NCBI GenBank assembly: GCA_034926865.1
Contig: JAYFQP010000004.1
Span: 1 to 64,000, forward strand
Direction: 5' to 3'
DNA: 64,000 nucleotides
Origin: RGIG1902 sp034926865
GTDB lineage: Bacteria > Bacillota > Clostridia > Oscillospirales > Butyricicoccaceae
Each line of letters opens with the position of its first letter. Within the stretch, counting starts at the first letter, position 1. Below, piece after piece: positions 1 through 9,500 of this stretch. The notes beneath the pieces are model-generated. The model was given only the letters and a program-made list of their open reading frames with translations, was not told where the DNA came from and ran no database searches. The position numbers were made by a program, and so were the translations under genes.

Positions 1-441
1 TTTTTCACCGCCGGAGATCTCGGCTGGATATTTATTTTTAATCGCGCCGATGCCAAAGAGCTCACAGAGTTCACTCCCGCGTTGTTCCATCGCCCGGCTG
101 GTACCTCCGCCGATGATCTTGGGCAGCAGGATATTGTCCAGAACGCTCAATCCGTCCAACAGCATAAAATCCTGAAAGACAAAACCGAGCTTTTGGTTTC
201 GCACTTTCGCAAGGGAATTCTCGTCCAGATTTTTCAGTTCCTGTCCTCCCAGCGAGATCTGCCCTCCGTCGAAGGGGATGTAGCAGGAAATACAGTTGAG
301 CAGCGTCGTTTTTCCGGAGCCGGAAGGCCCCATAACGGCGACAAATTCTCCCTGTGCCACGGATAAGCTGACACCTTTGAGAACATCATAGGTCATCTTT
401 CCAACCTTGTAGGATTTGCGCAGGTCTTTTACTTGCAGCAT
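1..441 (-). CDS. ABC transporter ATP-binding protein (MacB/LolD/Bce type), 3' part outside window
   Basis: This reading frame is open from the ATG at 441 to the window edge (147 codons). It shows the Walker A motif GPSGSGKTT, a Q-loop in the segment LGFVFQDF, and the start of the ABC signature (SGGEK) at the very edge, so only the Walker B and C-terminal part are missing. The sequence type is that of ATPases paired with FtsX-like permeases that export or sense peptides and lipids. The SD is AGGTGG just upstream of the ATG. It is divergent from a LytTR/GHKL two-component pair, which probably regulates it. The permease should lie to the left, outside the window. Confidence 0.9.
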   Translation of the reverse strand, partial: MLQVKDLRKSYKVGKMTYDVLKGVSLSVAQGEFVAVMGPSGSGKTTLLNCISCYIPFDGGQISLGGQELKNLDENSLAKVRNQKLGFVFQDFMLLDGLSVLDNILLPKIIGGGTSRAMEQRGSELCELFGIGAIKNKYPAEISGGEK

Positions 442-524
442 AATAAAAGCCACCTTTCTGTGGTTCGATTCTACCTCAGAAAAGCGGTTTCCGGTTTTAG
501 CTATGTTATAAATGGTTTTTATTT

Positions 525-583
525 TGTAAAGTTCTGCATTCATCTGCTGAACTTGTAAAGTTTGGTCGCTGTGATGTAAAGTT
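525..583 (+). promoter_or_regulatory. Three direct repeats TGTAAAGTT, putative LytTR regulator sites
   Basis: The 9-mer TGTAAAGTT occurs at 525-533, 554-562 and 575-583. The last two start 21 bp apart, the period known for LytTR-domain sites (9-bp half-sites with a 12-bp spacer). The repeats lie between the divergent ABC gene and the LytTR regulator gene, upstream of a possible -35 (TTGACC, 598-603). Autoregulation and control of the transporter are inferred. Confidence 0.6.
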
Positions 584-656
584 TTGCAGCTATCTGTTTG
601 ACCATTTGTTTTTTTAATACTGAATGTATGCTAAGATTGGTATGGGAGGCGACAGA

Positions 657-1388
657 ATGCTTCGAATTGGAATTTGTGATGATGAGAGCGGCGCGCGGGA
701 TGCGCTCCGCTTTTCTATAGAGCACCAAATTCGGGAGGAAGAAGGGAAAGTCTTTTATGATTTTTCATCTGGAGAGGGCGTCATACAATGGCTTATGAAA
801 CATTCCGGCGAGCTGGACACCCTTTTTCTGGACGTGGAGTTGGGTGGAATATCCGGTATGGAAACGGCAAAGCAGATCAGGGAGCATGATGCAAATCTGA
901 TGCTCATATTCGTCACCGGATACTCCGATTTTGTATTCGACGGGTATGCTGTTGGCGCTATGGACTACCTGGTAAAACCCGTGAAGGAAGACAAACTCCG
1001 GTTGGTGCTTGATCGCGCGCAGAAGCTGATGGAAAGCCGCAGGCCGCAGACGTTCACCATACAAAACGCGGAGGGTCTGTACCGCATTGCGAAAAAGGAC
1101 ATCCTTTACCTGTGCAGTGAAAGGCGCCTGGTCAAGGTTCGGACCAAAGCAAGGGAGTATGCCTATTATGGCAAGCTGGATGACGCTCAGGCTGCGCTTG
1201 GCTCCGGTTTTGTCCGCATTCACCAAAGATATCTGGTCCGTGCCGGAGCGGTATTGGAAATTGGAAAAAGCGGCATTAAAATCGGCGATACCTTGTTACC
1301 GGTCAGCCGGGCATTCCGTCAGAGCTCTATGGCGGCGTTGGCAAAGGATATGATCGAGGGGGAGTCCAAATATGATATGGTGGATTAA
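657..1388 (+). CDS. LytTR-family response regulator (AgrA/ComE-like)
   Basis: This is a 243-residue protein. The N-terminal receiver domain starts LRIGICDDE, with the acidic pocket followed by the phospho-acceptor Asp at about residue 59 (LFLDVELGG) and the conserved Lys in YLVKPVK. The C-terminal 100 residues form a LytTR DNA-binding domain (RYLVRAGAVLEI, LPVSRAFR). I chose the ATG at 657 because GGGAGG at 644-649 precedes it; the frame extends further upstream without an SD. It overlaps the downstream kinase gene by 17 nt, so the pair is co-translated. It probably acts on the repeats at 525-583 and on the divergent ABC transporter. Confidence 0.9.
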   Translation: MLRIGICDDESGARDALRFSIEHQIREEEGKVFYDFSSGEGVIQWLMKHSGELDTLFLDVELGGISGMETAKQIREHDANLMLIFVTGYSDFVFDGYAVGAMDYLVKPVKEDKLRLVLDRAQKLMESRRPQTFTIQNAEGLYRIAKKDILYLCSERRLVKVRTKAREYAYYGKLDDAQAALGSGFVRIHQRYLVRAGAVLEIGKSGIKIGDTLLPVSRAFRQSSMAALAKDMIEGESKYDMVD

Positions 1389-2604
1389 TAACCCCGTTAT
1401 GATGACGGCAGGTTTTTTCAGCAGGTTCGTCACGGCGTTTCTGATTCTGCGGATCATGGAACAGTTCTTGCCTGTTCGTAAGAAGCGGTGGGCAAAGCCA
1501 GTCTCATATCTTGGCTGTCTGTTCTTTACCAGTATGGCTATCTTTGTCGGAGACCCGATTAATTTGCCCGGCGCGTTTCTGGGCTTTGGATGCGTCGTTT
1601 TTCTCTGTTGCGAGGGGAATTGGCTGCAGCGCCTCTCTATGACATTGATTCTGTCCAGCATTGGGTTTTCTCTCAACGCACTTCTGGACAGCGCGTTTGT
1701 GCTATACCGTATTGATCTGCTTAAATGCCTTGTTTGGCTAACGATCTATCTGACCCTTAGCCGCTTTGCGCCGAAACAGGAATACGACCTGCCGACACGA
1801 TTATGGACGCTGGTGGATGTGTTAACGCTGACACCTCTGGCCGCCACATTTATCACCGTTCTTCTGGGAAATATAGAGGGCGGAAGCAGAGAGCCACGCG
1901 TTTACCTTCTGCTTCCGGTGGTCACACTGACCTCCATCGGTCTTTTGTGGGCCGTCGTGGTGCTGGCTCGGCAGCAAAAGCTGGAGCAGGAAAAAGGCTT
2001 TTATGAGATGAACCGTATATACTATCGGAACCTGGAACAGGAGCAGTTCCAAGTCCGGCGGCTCAGGCACGACATGGCGAACCACCTTCAAACCATGTCG
2101 GCACTGCCCGAACCGCAACTGAGAGACTATCTGAACGAGCTGATCCATTCTCCGGTGATGAATCACACGCAAAAATCTTGTGAGAACCGTATTGCCAACA
2201 TTGTTTTGGCCTCCAAAACCGCCATTATGGAACAGCATCAAATCCGTTCAGAGGTAGAAGTGTCCGTGCCCCAGAAAATTTCAATTCAGGATTCGGACCT
2301 GTGCGCAGTGTTTGCAAACAGCCTTGACAACGCGATTGAGGCCTGTGATAAACTGCCGGAGGATCAACGACATATCTCAATAAAAGCAAGGACGGACAAG
2401 GGGCTGTTTGTTTTAAAGGTGCAAAATTCTTCCTGCGAAAAAATAGTTCTTGAAAATGGCACTCCAGTTACGACAAAACAGGATAAGCATTCCCACGGCT
2501 TTGGCCTTGCCGGTATCCGAGAAATTGCCGCGCGGTACGGCGGTTCTGTAGAAATAACAGAAGAGGAAGGAATGTTTACACTACTTGTTTATTTCCCGTT
2601 CTAA
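1372..2604 (+). CDS. GHKL sensor histidine kinase (AgrC-like)
   Basis: This is a 410-residue membrane kinase. Roughly residues 10-200 are hydrophobic and form about six helices, as in AgrC-type peptide sensors. The cytoplasmic part has the H-box LRHDMANHL (His about 233), the N-box NSLDNAIEA and the G-box GFGLAGI, but no HisKA of the classic type. It is coupled to the LytTR regulator by overlap, with SD GAGGGGGAG at 1355-1363. No AgrD-like signal peptide gene is seen next to it. The cue may therefore be a peptide handled by the divergent ABC transporter (inference). Confidence 0.88.
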   Translation: MIWWINNPVMMTAGFFSRFVTAFLILRIMEQFLPVRKKRWAKPVSYLGCLFFTSMAIFVGDPINLPGAFLGFGCVVFLCCEGNWLQRLSMTLILSSIGFSLNALLDSAFVLYRIDLLKCLVWLTIYLTLSRFAPKQEYDLPTRLWTLVDVLTLTPLAATFITVLLGNIEGGSREPRVYLLLPVVTLTSIGLLWAVVVLARQQKLEQEKGFYEMNRIYYRNLEQEQFQVRRLRHDMANHLQTMSALPEPQLRDYLNELIHSPVMNHTQKSCENRIANIVLASKTAIMEQHQIRSEVEVSVPQKISIQDSDLCAVFANSLDNAIEACDKLPEDQRHISIKARTDKGLFVLKVQNSSCEKIVLENGTPVTTKQDKHSHGFGLAGIREIAARYGGSVEITEEEGMFTLLVYFPF

Positions 2605-2709
2605 TTCAGAAGCGGTAAGACATAAATTTATTTTCGCTGTTTCTATCCAATATCCATTAGTTTTGACGTGTATCTTCAAAAAAATTGGCTCTCTCATTGA
2701 CATTTACCA

Positions 2710-2757
2710 GCTATAAATGATATCATTATATTAAGATATAATGATATCATTTATAGC
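2710..2757. promoter_or_regulatory. Perfect 22-bp inverted repeat upstream of the restriction operon (operator)
   Basis: Arms 2710-2731 and 2736-2757 are exact reverse complements with a 4-nt spacer TAAG. Each arm contains its own palindrome AATGATATCATT (2716-2727 and 2740-2751, centres 24 bp apart). It ends a few bases before the SD AAGGAG (2761-2766) of the first operon gene. That position and the nested symmetry fit an operator for a dimeric repressor, most simply the small protein encoded next. Confidence 0.75.
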
Positions 2758-2776
2758 GTAAAGGAGTAGGGTGTGC

Positions 2777-2968
2777 TTGGATAACAAAACGAAACAAGTT
2801 CAAGTGCGTCTGACACCTGAACTTCACAAAAAACTCAAAATTGTCTTAACCATGAACGATAAAAAACTAGTTGATTTTTTTACCGAGGCCGCATCTGCAT
2901 ATCTTGCAAATCCGGCACAATACGAAAAGACTATATCGAAAATTTTGGGAGGTCGCGGAAATGGCTGA
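2777..2968 (+). CDS. Small ribbon-helix-helix-like protein, first gene of the type I RM operon
   Basis: This is a protein of about 63 residues, starting (M)DNKTKQVQVRLTPELHKKL. A short strand of alternating residues (QVQVRL) followed by two predicted helices is the pattern of ribbon-helix-helix DNA-binding proteins such as antitoxins and plasmid copy regulators. The start is uncertain. TTG at 2777 lies 10 nt from AAGGAG; GTG at 2771 would add two residues with a 4-nt spacing. Its last 8 nt overlap hsdM, so it belongs to the operon. It is a good candidate to bind the palindrome just upstream and set the level of the RM system. No toxin partner is visible. Confidence 0.7.
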   Translation: MDNKTKQVQVRLTPELHKKLKIVLTMNDKKLVDFFTEAASAYLANPAQYEKTISKILGGRGNG

Positions 2969-4541
2969 TAATAAGAAGGAGCAAGAACGTGCGGAACTGC
3001 ACCGCACAATCTGGGGGATTGCCGACGATCTCCGCGGTAGTGTAGATGGTTGGGATTTTAAGCAGTATGTATTAGGCATGCTTTTCTACCGCTACATCTC
3101 CGAAAATCTTGTCAGCTATATTAACCAAGGCGAGATCGAGGCCGGCAATGAAGGTTTTGATTATGCAAAGATATCTGACGCCGAAGCGGAGCAGGCACGG
3201 GAGGATATGGTTAAAACAAAGGGATTCTTTATTCTTCCCAGCCAGCTATTTCAGCGCGTGCGTGAAAAAGCGGCAAAAGACGAAAATCTCAATGAAACAT
3301 TGGAAAAAGTATTTAATGCTATTGAAGCCTCGGCGCAAGGCCAGGAAAGTGAAGAAAACCTCAAGGGGTTGTTTGACGATATCGACGTTAACAGCAGCAA
3401 ACTCGGTGGAACCGTTGCAAAGCGTAATGAAAAACTTGTCAAGCTGTTGGATGGTATCGGAAACTTGAAGCTTGGGGATTTCAAATATAATACTATTGAC
3501 GCATTTGGTGACGCCTATGAATATCTGATGGGTATGTATGCCTCTAAGGCCGGTAAGAGTGGAGGAGAGTATTATACGCCGCAGGAAGTCTCCGAGCTGC
3601 TGACCCGCCTGACGCTTGTCGGAAAGACCGAGGTAAACAAGGTGTACGATCCGGCCTGCGGTTCTGGTTCGCTGCTTTTGAAATTTGCAAAAATTCTTGG
3701 AAAAGAAAACGTCCGAATCGGTTTTTTCGGGCAGGAAATCAATCTGACAACATATAATCTGTGCCGGATCAATATGTTTCTGCACGATATCGGGTACGAC
3801 AAATTTGATATTGCCAACGATGACACTCTTACCAACCCGCAGCATTGGGACGACGAGCCCTTCGAGGCCATCGTTTCGAACCCTCCGTACTCCATCAAAT
3901 GGCCGGGTGACAGCGATACGCTGTTGATTAATGACCCACGTTTTTCCCCTGCCGGTATATTGGCACCAAAGTCAAAGGCGGATTTGGCCTTTGTGATGCA
4001 TTCCTTGAGCTGGCTGGCCACCAACGGCACAGCAGCGATCGTATGCTTCCCCGGTGTGATGTATCGCGGTGGTGCTGAAAGGAAAATCCGCAAGTACCTA
4101 ATTGACAACAATTTTATCGATTGCATTATCCAATTGCCTGAGAACCTATTTTTTGGCACCACGATCGCGACCTGCATTATGGTGCTGAAGAAGTCAAAAG
4201 CGGACAACAACACACTGTTTATTGACGCTTCAAAAGAATGCGTCAAAGTGACAAACAGCAACAAGCTTACCGATGATAATATCAAAACCATCGTTTCAGC
4301 GTTCTCCGAGCGCAAAGACCAGCAATTTTTCACTGCGCTTGTACCAAATGCGAAAATCGCCGAGCAGGAATATAATCTTTCGGTTTCGACCTACGTGCAG
4401 CAGGAGGATAAACAGGAAAAGGTTGATATCAAAGTCCTCAATGCGGAAATTGAGCATATTGTAGCCCGTGAACAGACACTGCGAGAAGAAATTAAAAAGC
4501 TTATCGCAGAAATTGAGGGGGATGGCAATGCGGCTATCTGA
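2961..4541 (+). CDS. hsdM: Type I restriction-modification methyltransferase subunit HsdM
   Basis: This is a 526-residue N6-adenine methyltransferase subunit. An N-terminal helical HsdM domain (about 10-150) precedes the catalytic domain. That domain has the AdoMet motif PACGSGS (231-237) and the amino-methyltransferase motif NPPY (307-310), both intact. The start ATG at 2961 has GGGAGG at 2947-2952. The gene overlaps the small upstream gene by 8 nt and the following zinc-ribbon gene by 14 nt. It should form the M2S methylase with the HsdS encoded downstream, and the full R2M2S complex with HsdR. Confidence 0.97.
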   Translation: MADNKKEQERAELHRTIWGIADDLRGSVDGWDFKQYVLGMLFYRYISENLVSYINQGEIEAGNEGFDYAKISDAEAEQAREDMVKTKGFFILPSQLFQRVREKAAKDENLNETLEKVFNAIEASAQGQESEENLKGLFDDIDVNSSKLGGTVAKRNEKLVKLLDGIGNLKLGDFKYNTIDAFGDAYEYLMGMYASKAGKSGGEYYTPQEVSELLTRLTLVGKTEVNKVYDPACGSGSLLLKFAKILGKENVRIGFFGQEINLTTYNLCRINMFLHDIGYDKFDIANDDTLTNPQHWDDEPFEAIVSNPPYSIKWPGDSDTLLINDPRFSPAGILAPKSKADLAFVMHSLSWLATNGTAAIVCFPGVMYRGGAERKIRKYLIDNNFIDCIIQLPENLFFGTTIATCIMVLKKSKADNNTLFIDASKECVKVTNSNKLTDDNIKTIVSAFSERKDQQFFTALVPNAKIAEQEYNLSVSTYVQQEDKQEKVDIKVLNAEIEHIVAREQTLREEIKKLIAEIEGDGNAAI

Positions 4542-5319
4542 AATATTATCAAAACCCATGACCCCTAAATTCAAGCGGATTGACGGCTTCTTGGACAATA
4601 AAACGCTTAAACCGGGAAAGCAAAAAAAGATTTCTGTCGGAAGTGTTTTGATAAATTATTATTGCAAAGACTGCGGAGATGTCCGAACCTTTGCATCCGG
4701 TGAAGACTTATTCTGTATCGGCATTCACGACCGTTTAGTAAGTATTGACTGTGTACTGGTATGTCCATCCTGTAAAAAGACGATTCCGGTATGGTTCTTG
4801 GTTGAAAGTATGGATGATGTCTGCTCTTTAGCTCCCAGTGTACGTGTATTGAAGCGCACAGAAAAGCTTTCAGGACAATTATTGTTGAACCATTATCAGT
4901 ATGGGGATTTTTCGGAATTGCTGGATAAATCCGAGCGTGCATATCGAGATGAGCTTGGTGCCGGATCAATTGTTTATTTAAGAAAAATTCTGGAGCGCAT
5001 TACTGTACAGGCCGCCAATGCGGCAGGGATTGACACAAAAACGTCGAAAGGAAAACGCAAAAACTTCAAGGAGCTTCTCAAGGAAGTCGACGAACAGCGT
5101 CACATCATTCCGGATGAATTCTCTGCCAATAGATACCGCCTTTTCGGCGAACTGAGCGATGTGTTACATAGTAGTTATGATGAACAGATAGCTTTGCAAA
5201 AATACGATGCACTCCATCGTTTGGTTGTAGGTGTGCTTGATAAAGTAAAAAATAACCATGAAATGATGAGTGCCATTGGTTCCTTAGGTTGGACGGCTGA
5301 AGAGGGTGAAGAGGAATGA
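4528..5319 (+). CDS. Zinc-ribbon protein of unknown function inside the hsd operon
   Basis: This is a 263-residue protein that I do not recognise as a standard RM subunit. Residues about 45-100 hold two CxxC pairs (YCKDCGD and CPSCKK), a likely zinc ribbon. The C-terminal 150 residues are mostly helical and charged, with the segment VYLRKILERITVQAAN and an acidic tail. ATG 4528 has GAGGGG 7 nt upstream. It overlaps hsdM by 14 nt and hsdS by 4 nt (ATGA), so it is translationally coupled between M and S. It could be a regulator, an anti-restriction or DNA-end factor, or an accessory targeting subunit; none of these is shown. Confidence 0.8.
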   Translation: MRLSEILSKPMTPKFKRIDGFLDNKTLKPGKQKKISVGSVLINYYCKDCGDVRTFASGEDLFCIGIHDRLVSIDCVLVCPSCKKTIPVWFLVESMDDVCSLAPSVRVLKRTEKLSGQLLLNHYQYGDFSELLDKSERAYRDELGAGSIVYLRKILERITVQAANAAGIDTKTSKGKRKNFKELLKEVDEQRHIIPDEFSANRYRLFGELSDVLHSSYDEQIALQKYDALHRLVVGVLDKVKNNHEMMSAIGSLGWTAEEGEEE

Positions 5320-6524
5320 GCAGACTGGAAGAATTACTTCGGGAGTTATGTCCTAATGGTGTTGAGTATAAGGCGCTCAATGAAATTGGCACGATGATCC
5401 GAGGCAGTGGCCTGCAGAAAAAGGATTTCGTTGAATCCGGGGTTGGATGCATCCACTATGGGCAAATTTATACTTACTATGGAACCTTTACAGATAAAAC
5501 GAAATCATTTGTAACCTCCGAGCTTGCAAAAAAGCTCCAACGAGTAAAAAAAGGTGATTTGGTCATTGCGGTAACCAGCGAAAATGTTGAGGATGTATGT
5601 AAATGTGTTGCCTGGCTCGGCGATGAAGATATTGTTACAGGAGGCCACGCAGCAATTTTTAAGCATACACAAGATCCCAAATATCTTTCATATTGCTTCC
5701 AATCAGAGGAATTCTTCGCGCATAAGAAAAAAATAGCCAACGGAACAAAGGTTATTGAGGTTCATCCAGAAAAATTGTCACAAGTAGTTGTACCCGTACC
5801 TCCTCTACCAATACAACGTGAAATTGTCCGTATCTTAGATAATTTCGCGGAGCTTACTTCAGAACTTACCTCAGAGCTTACCTCGGAGCTCACCGCGAGA
5901 AAAAAGCAATATGAGTATTATAGGGATATACTGCTGACATATGACAAGGATAACATTGATTGGAAAACATTAAATCAGCTTGCGATAAATCATGATTCTG
6001 AAAGGAAGCCAGTAACAAAAGGCAATCGCGAAACTGGAAAATATCCGTATTATGGAGCTTCCGGGATAGTGGACTATGTTAAAGAATACATATTTGATGG
6101 TGATTATCTCTTGGTATCAGAAGACGGTGCAAATCTATTAGCCCGAAGCACCCCTATTGCATTTTCTATTAGCGGGAAATCATGGGTAAACAATCATGCG
6201 CATATTCTGGAATTCCAAGATTATGCAATTAGAAGATATGTGGAAATCTATCTTAACTCAATTGATTTGAGTCGATATATTTCAGCTGCTGCACAACCGA
6301 AGTTGACGCAGGATAACCTCAACAGGATACCTATACCAATGCCATCAAGAAAAGAAGAGGAATGCAAAAAAAGAATAGAATATATTGTTGCCATTTTCGA
6401 CCGCTTTGACACACTTTGCAACAATATTTCTACCAGTTTATCAGCCGAGATTGAGGCACGCAAAAATCAGTATGAATATTATCGGGATAAGCTGCTTACT
6501 TTCAAGGAGGTGAATGCCGAATGA
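5316..6524 (+). CDS. hsdS: Type I restriction-modification specificity subunit HsdS
   Basis: This is a 402-residue DNA-recognition subunit with two target recognition domains, about residues 15-175 and 210-365. Each is followed by a conserved helix with the same signature: ARKKQYEYYRD in the centre and ARKNQYEYYRD at the C-terminus. The central helix is preceded by three tandem TSEL units. This two-TRD and repeat layout is that of type IC-like HsdS proteins. The gene overlaps its neighbours by ATGA on both sides. It appears intact, with no inverted second hsdS copy or recombinase nearby in the window. Confidence 0.96.
   Translation: MSRLEELLRELCPNGVEYKALNEIGTMIRGSGLQKKDFVESGVGCIHYGQIYTYYGTFTDKTKSFVTSELAKKLQRVKKGDLVIAVTSENVEDVCKCVAWLGDEDIVTGGHAAIFKHTQDPKYLSYCFQSEEFFAHKKKIANGTKVIEVHPEKLSQVVVPVPPLPIQREIVRILDNFAELTSELTSELTSELTARKKQYEYYRDILLTYDKDNIDWKTLNQLAINHDSERKPVTKGNRETGKYPYYGASGIVDYVKEYIFDGDYLLVSEDGANLLARSTPIAFSISGKSWVNNHAHILEFQDYAIRRYVEIYLNSIDLSRYISAAAQPKLTQDNLNRIPIPMPSRKEEECKKRIEYIVAIFDRFDTLCNNISTSLSAEIEARKNQYEYYRDKLLTFKEVNAE
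5856..5891 (+). repeat. 12-bp tandem repeats encoding TSEL-TSEL-TSEL in hsdS
   Basis: Units 5856-5867, 5868-5879 and 5880-5891 are close copies of ACCTCAGAGCTT and encode residues 181-192. A degenerate fourth unit (FAEL) precedes them. They lie in the spacer helix between the two TRDs, the same place where EcoR124I and EcoR124II carry two or three TAEL units. Confidence 0.9.
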
Positions 6525-9500
6525 GTACCTATAACATCATTGCCGCTACCAGCGAAAGCACAGTGGTTGCGGAATATACGCCGCAGGCTGCCCAGACGGG
6601 CGCCTATCAGAGTGAGGCGGAGTTGGAGCGGGAATTCATCCACCTGCTGGAAGAACAGAAGTATGAATATATCACGCTGCACAGCGAGGCGGAACTGGTA
6701 GCCAATCTGCGTCATCAGTTGGAGCTTCTAAATGATTATGTGTTTTCTGATAGCGAATGGGATCAGTTCTTCACCAACTGCATTGCAAGTAAAAATGAAG
6801 GCATTGTAGAGAAGACCCGCAAAATACAGGATAATCATGTCCAGATTCTTCACCGTGACAACGGTTCTACGAAGAATATTCGCTTGATTGAAAAGGAACA
6901 CATCCACGACAACCACCTTCAGGTCATCAATCAGTATGAGGAAGAGGCCGGAAATCATCCAACACGGTACGATGTGACCATCCTTGTAAATGGGCTGCCG
7001 CTCATTCATGTGGAACTTAAGCGCCGCGGCGTGGCAATTCGGGAAGCGTTTAACCAAATTGAGCGTTACCAACGGGACAGCTTCTGGGTCTCCAATGGCC
7101 TTTTTGAGTATGTACAGATTTTTGTGATTTCCAACGGAACCCATACAAAGTACTACTCCAATACGACACGCATCAGCCATATTAAGGAGTTGGATGAGAG
7201 CGGACGCCGCAAAAGCAAGAAAACCAGCAACAGCTTTGAATTCACATCCTTTTGGGCGGACGCAAACAACAAGATCATCCCTGATCTGATCGACTTCACC
7301 GCAACCTTTTTCGCCAAGCATACGATCCTGAATATTTTGACCAAGTACTGTGTATTTACCTCGGAGAACCTGTTGCTTGTCATGCGCCCTTATCAAATCG
7401 TTGCAACCGAGCGTATCCTTAATCGCATTCAAACTTCTACAAACCTGCGAACCGTGGGCACTCGCAAAGCCGGCGGCTACATCTGGCATACCACCGGAAG
7501 CGGTAAAACACTGACTTCCTTTAAGACTGCGCAGCTTGCGACTGCGCTGCCGGGCATTGATAAGGTGCTCTTTGTTGTTGACCGCAAAGACTTGGACTAT
7601 CAAACCATGAAGGAGTATGACCGGTTTGAAAAAGGGGCAGCTAACAGCAACACCTCCACTGCGGTTCTGAAACGGCAGTTGGAGAATCCAAACGCAAAAA
7701 TTATCATTACAACAATTCAGAAACTGTCCGCATTTATCAAGCGGAATAAGGGGCACGAGGCGTTCACACAACACTTTGTTATCATTTTTGATGAGTGCCA
7801 CAGAAGCCAGTTCGGCGATATGCATACGGCAATTACCAAGGCGTTTAAGAAGTATCATCTTTTCGGATTTACCGGAACGCCTATCTTTGCCAAAAATGCT
7901 GCCAGGAATGGAAAACCGACGCTTAAAACGACGCCACAAGCGTTTGGCGGCGAACCGGATGGAAAAGGCAATAATATTCTTCCCCTGCACACCTATACGA
8001 TTGTAGATGCCATTAACGATGAAAATGTACTCCCCTTCCGTATCGACTACATCAATACCATCAAGGCCAAAGACGGAACCAAGGACAAAAATGTATCTGC
8101 CATTGACCGTGAGCGGGCATTGAATGCGCCGGAACGCATTTCTGAGATTACGAGCTATATCCTTGAGCGCTTTGATCAGAAAACAAAGCGTAACAGCAAA
8201 GCGTATCAACACAATGTGGTTACCAATGTGGCTAAGGTAGCCGCATCAAAGAACAAAGCGGAAGAAAATCGGCAAAAGGTGCGTTTGTTTGGGTTTAATT
8301 CTATATTTGCTACGGCGTCTATTGAGGCTGCAAAACTCTATTATACTGAGTTCAAACGACAGATGGCAGAAAAACCAGAATGCCAGCTTCGTGTTGCTCT
8401 TATTTATAGCTTTAGCGAAAATGAAGAAATTGCCGGCATTCTGGACGAAGAAAATTCCGAAGATACAAGTGCGCTGGATGATTCGTCAAGAGATTTTCTG
8501 GATTCAGCTATATCGGACTATAATGCGATGTTCAAAACAGATTACGATACGTCCGCTGATAAGTTCCAGAATTACTATAAAGATGTTTCTCTGAGGATGA
8601 AAAACAGAGAAATAGACTTGCTTATCGTTGTCAATATGTTCCTCACGGGTTTTGACGCAACCACGTTGAACACACTCTGGGTAGACAAGAATCTTAAGAT
8701 GCATGGCCTGCTTCAGGCATACTCCCGTACAAACCGCATCCTCAACTCAGTCAAAACATACGGAAATATTGTCTGTTTCCGAAACTTGCAGGCAGAGACA
8801 GACGAAGCGCTTGCACTGTTTGGTGATAAAGAGGCTGGCAGCGTCGCGTTGCTGAAAAATTATGAAGCCTACTATGATGGATATGACGAAAATGGAAAGC
8901 ATTATCCCGGCTATACTGAACTGATTGATGAGCTGATGCAGAAATTTCCTCTGGGCCAGGCAATCATCGGAGAGCAAAATCAGAAGGACTTTATTCGTCT
9001 TTTCGGAGCGATTCTCCGACTCAAAAATATCCTGACTGCATTTGATAATTTCGCCGGGCATGAAATATTATTTGACCGTGATTTTCAAGATTATCAAAGC
9101 ATCTACATCGACTTGTATCAAGCCTATACAAAGAACAAGGATGGAGACAAAGAATACATCAATGACGATATTGTTTTTGAAATTGAGCTGATCCGTCAGG
9201 TAGAAATCAACATTGACTACATACTTATGCTCGTAGCAAAATACCATGACTCCAATTGTGAGAATAAAGAATTTCTGGTCAGCATTGACAAGGCTATCAA
9301 TTCCAGTCTTCAGCTGCGCAGTAAGAAGGAGCTTATTGAGGGTTTCATTCGTACTGTAAACACTTCCACCGAGGTAGACGCAGACTGGCGCAGATTCGTC
9401 CTTGAGCAAAAAGAGTCTGATCTTGCTTCTATTATTTCAGAAGAAAAGCTCAAACCAGATGAAGCTCGCAAGTTCGCCGATAATGCATTTCGAGACGGTG

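Noticed and set aside
2777..2968. Toxin-antitoxin pair at the head of the RM operon
   Set aside because: The small protein looks like an antitoxin-type DNA binder, but the next gene is hsdM and no toxin gene is present.
6728..8212. 494-codon open frame on the minus strand
   Set aside because: It lies wholly inside hsdR, whose motifs are complete in the other strand; it is a shadow frame.
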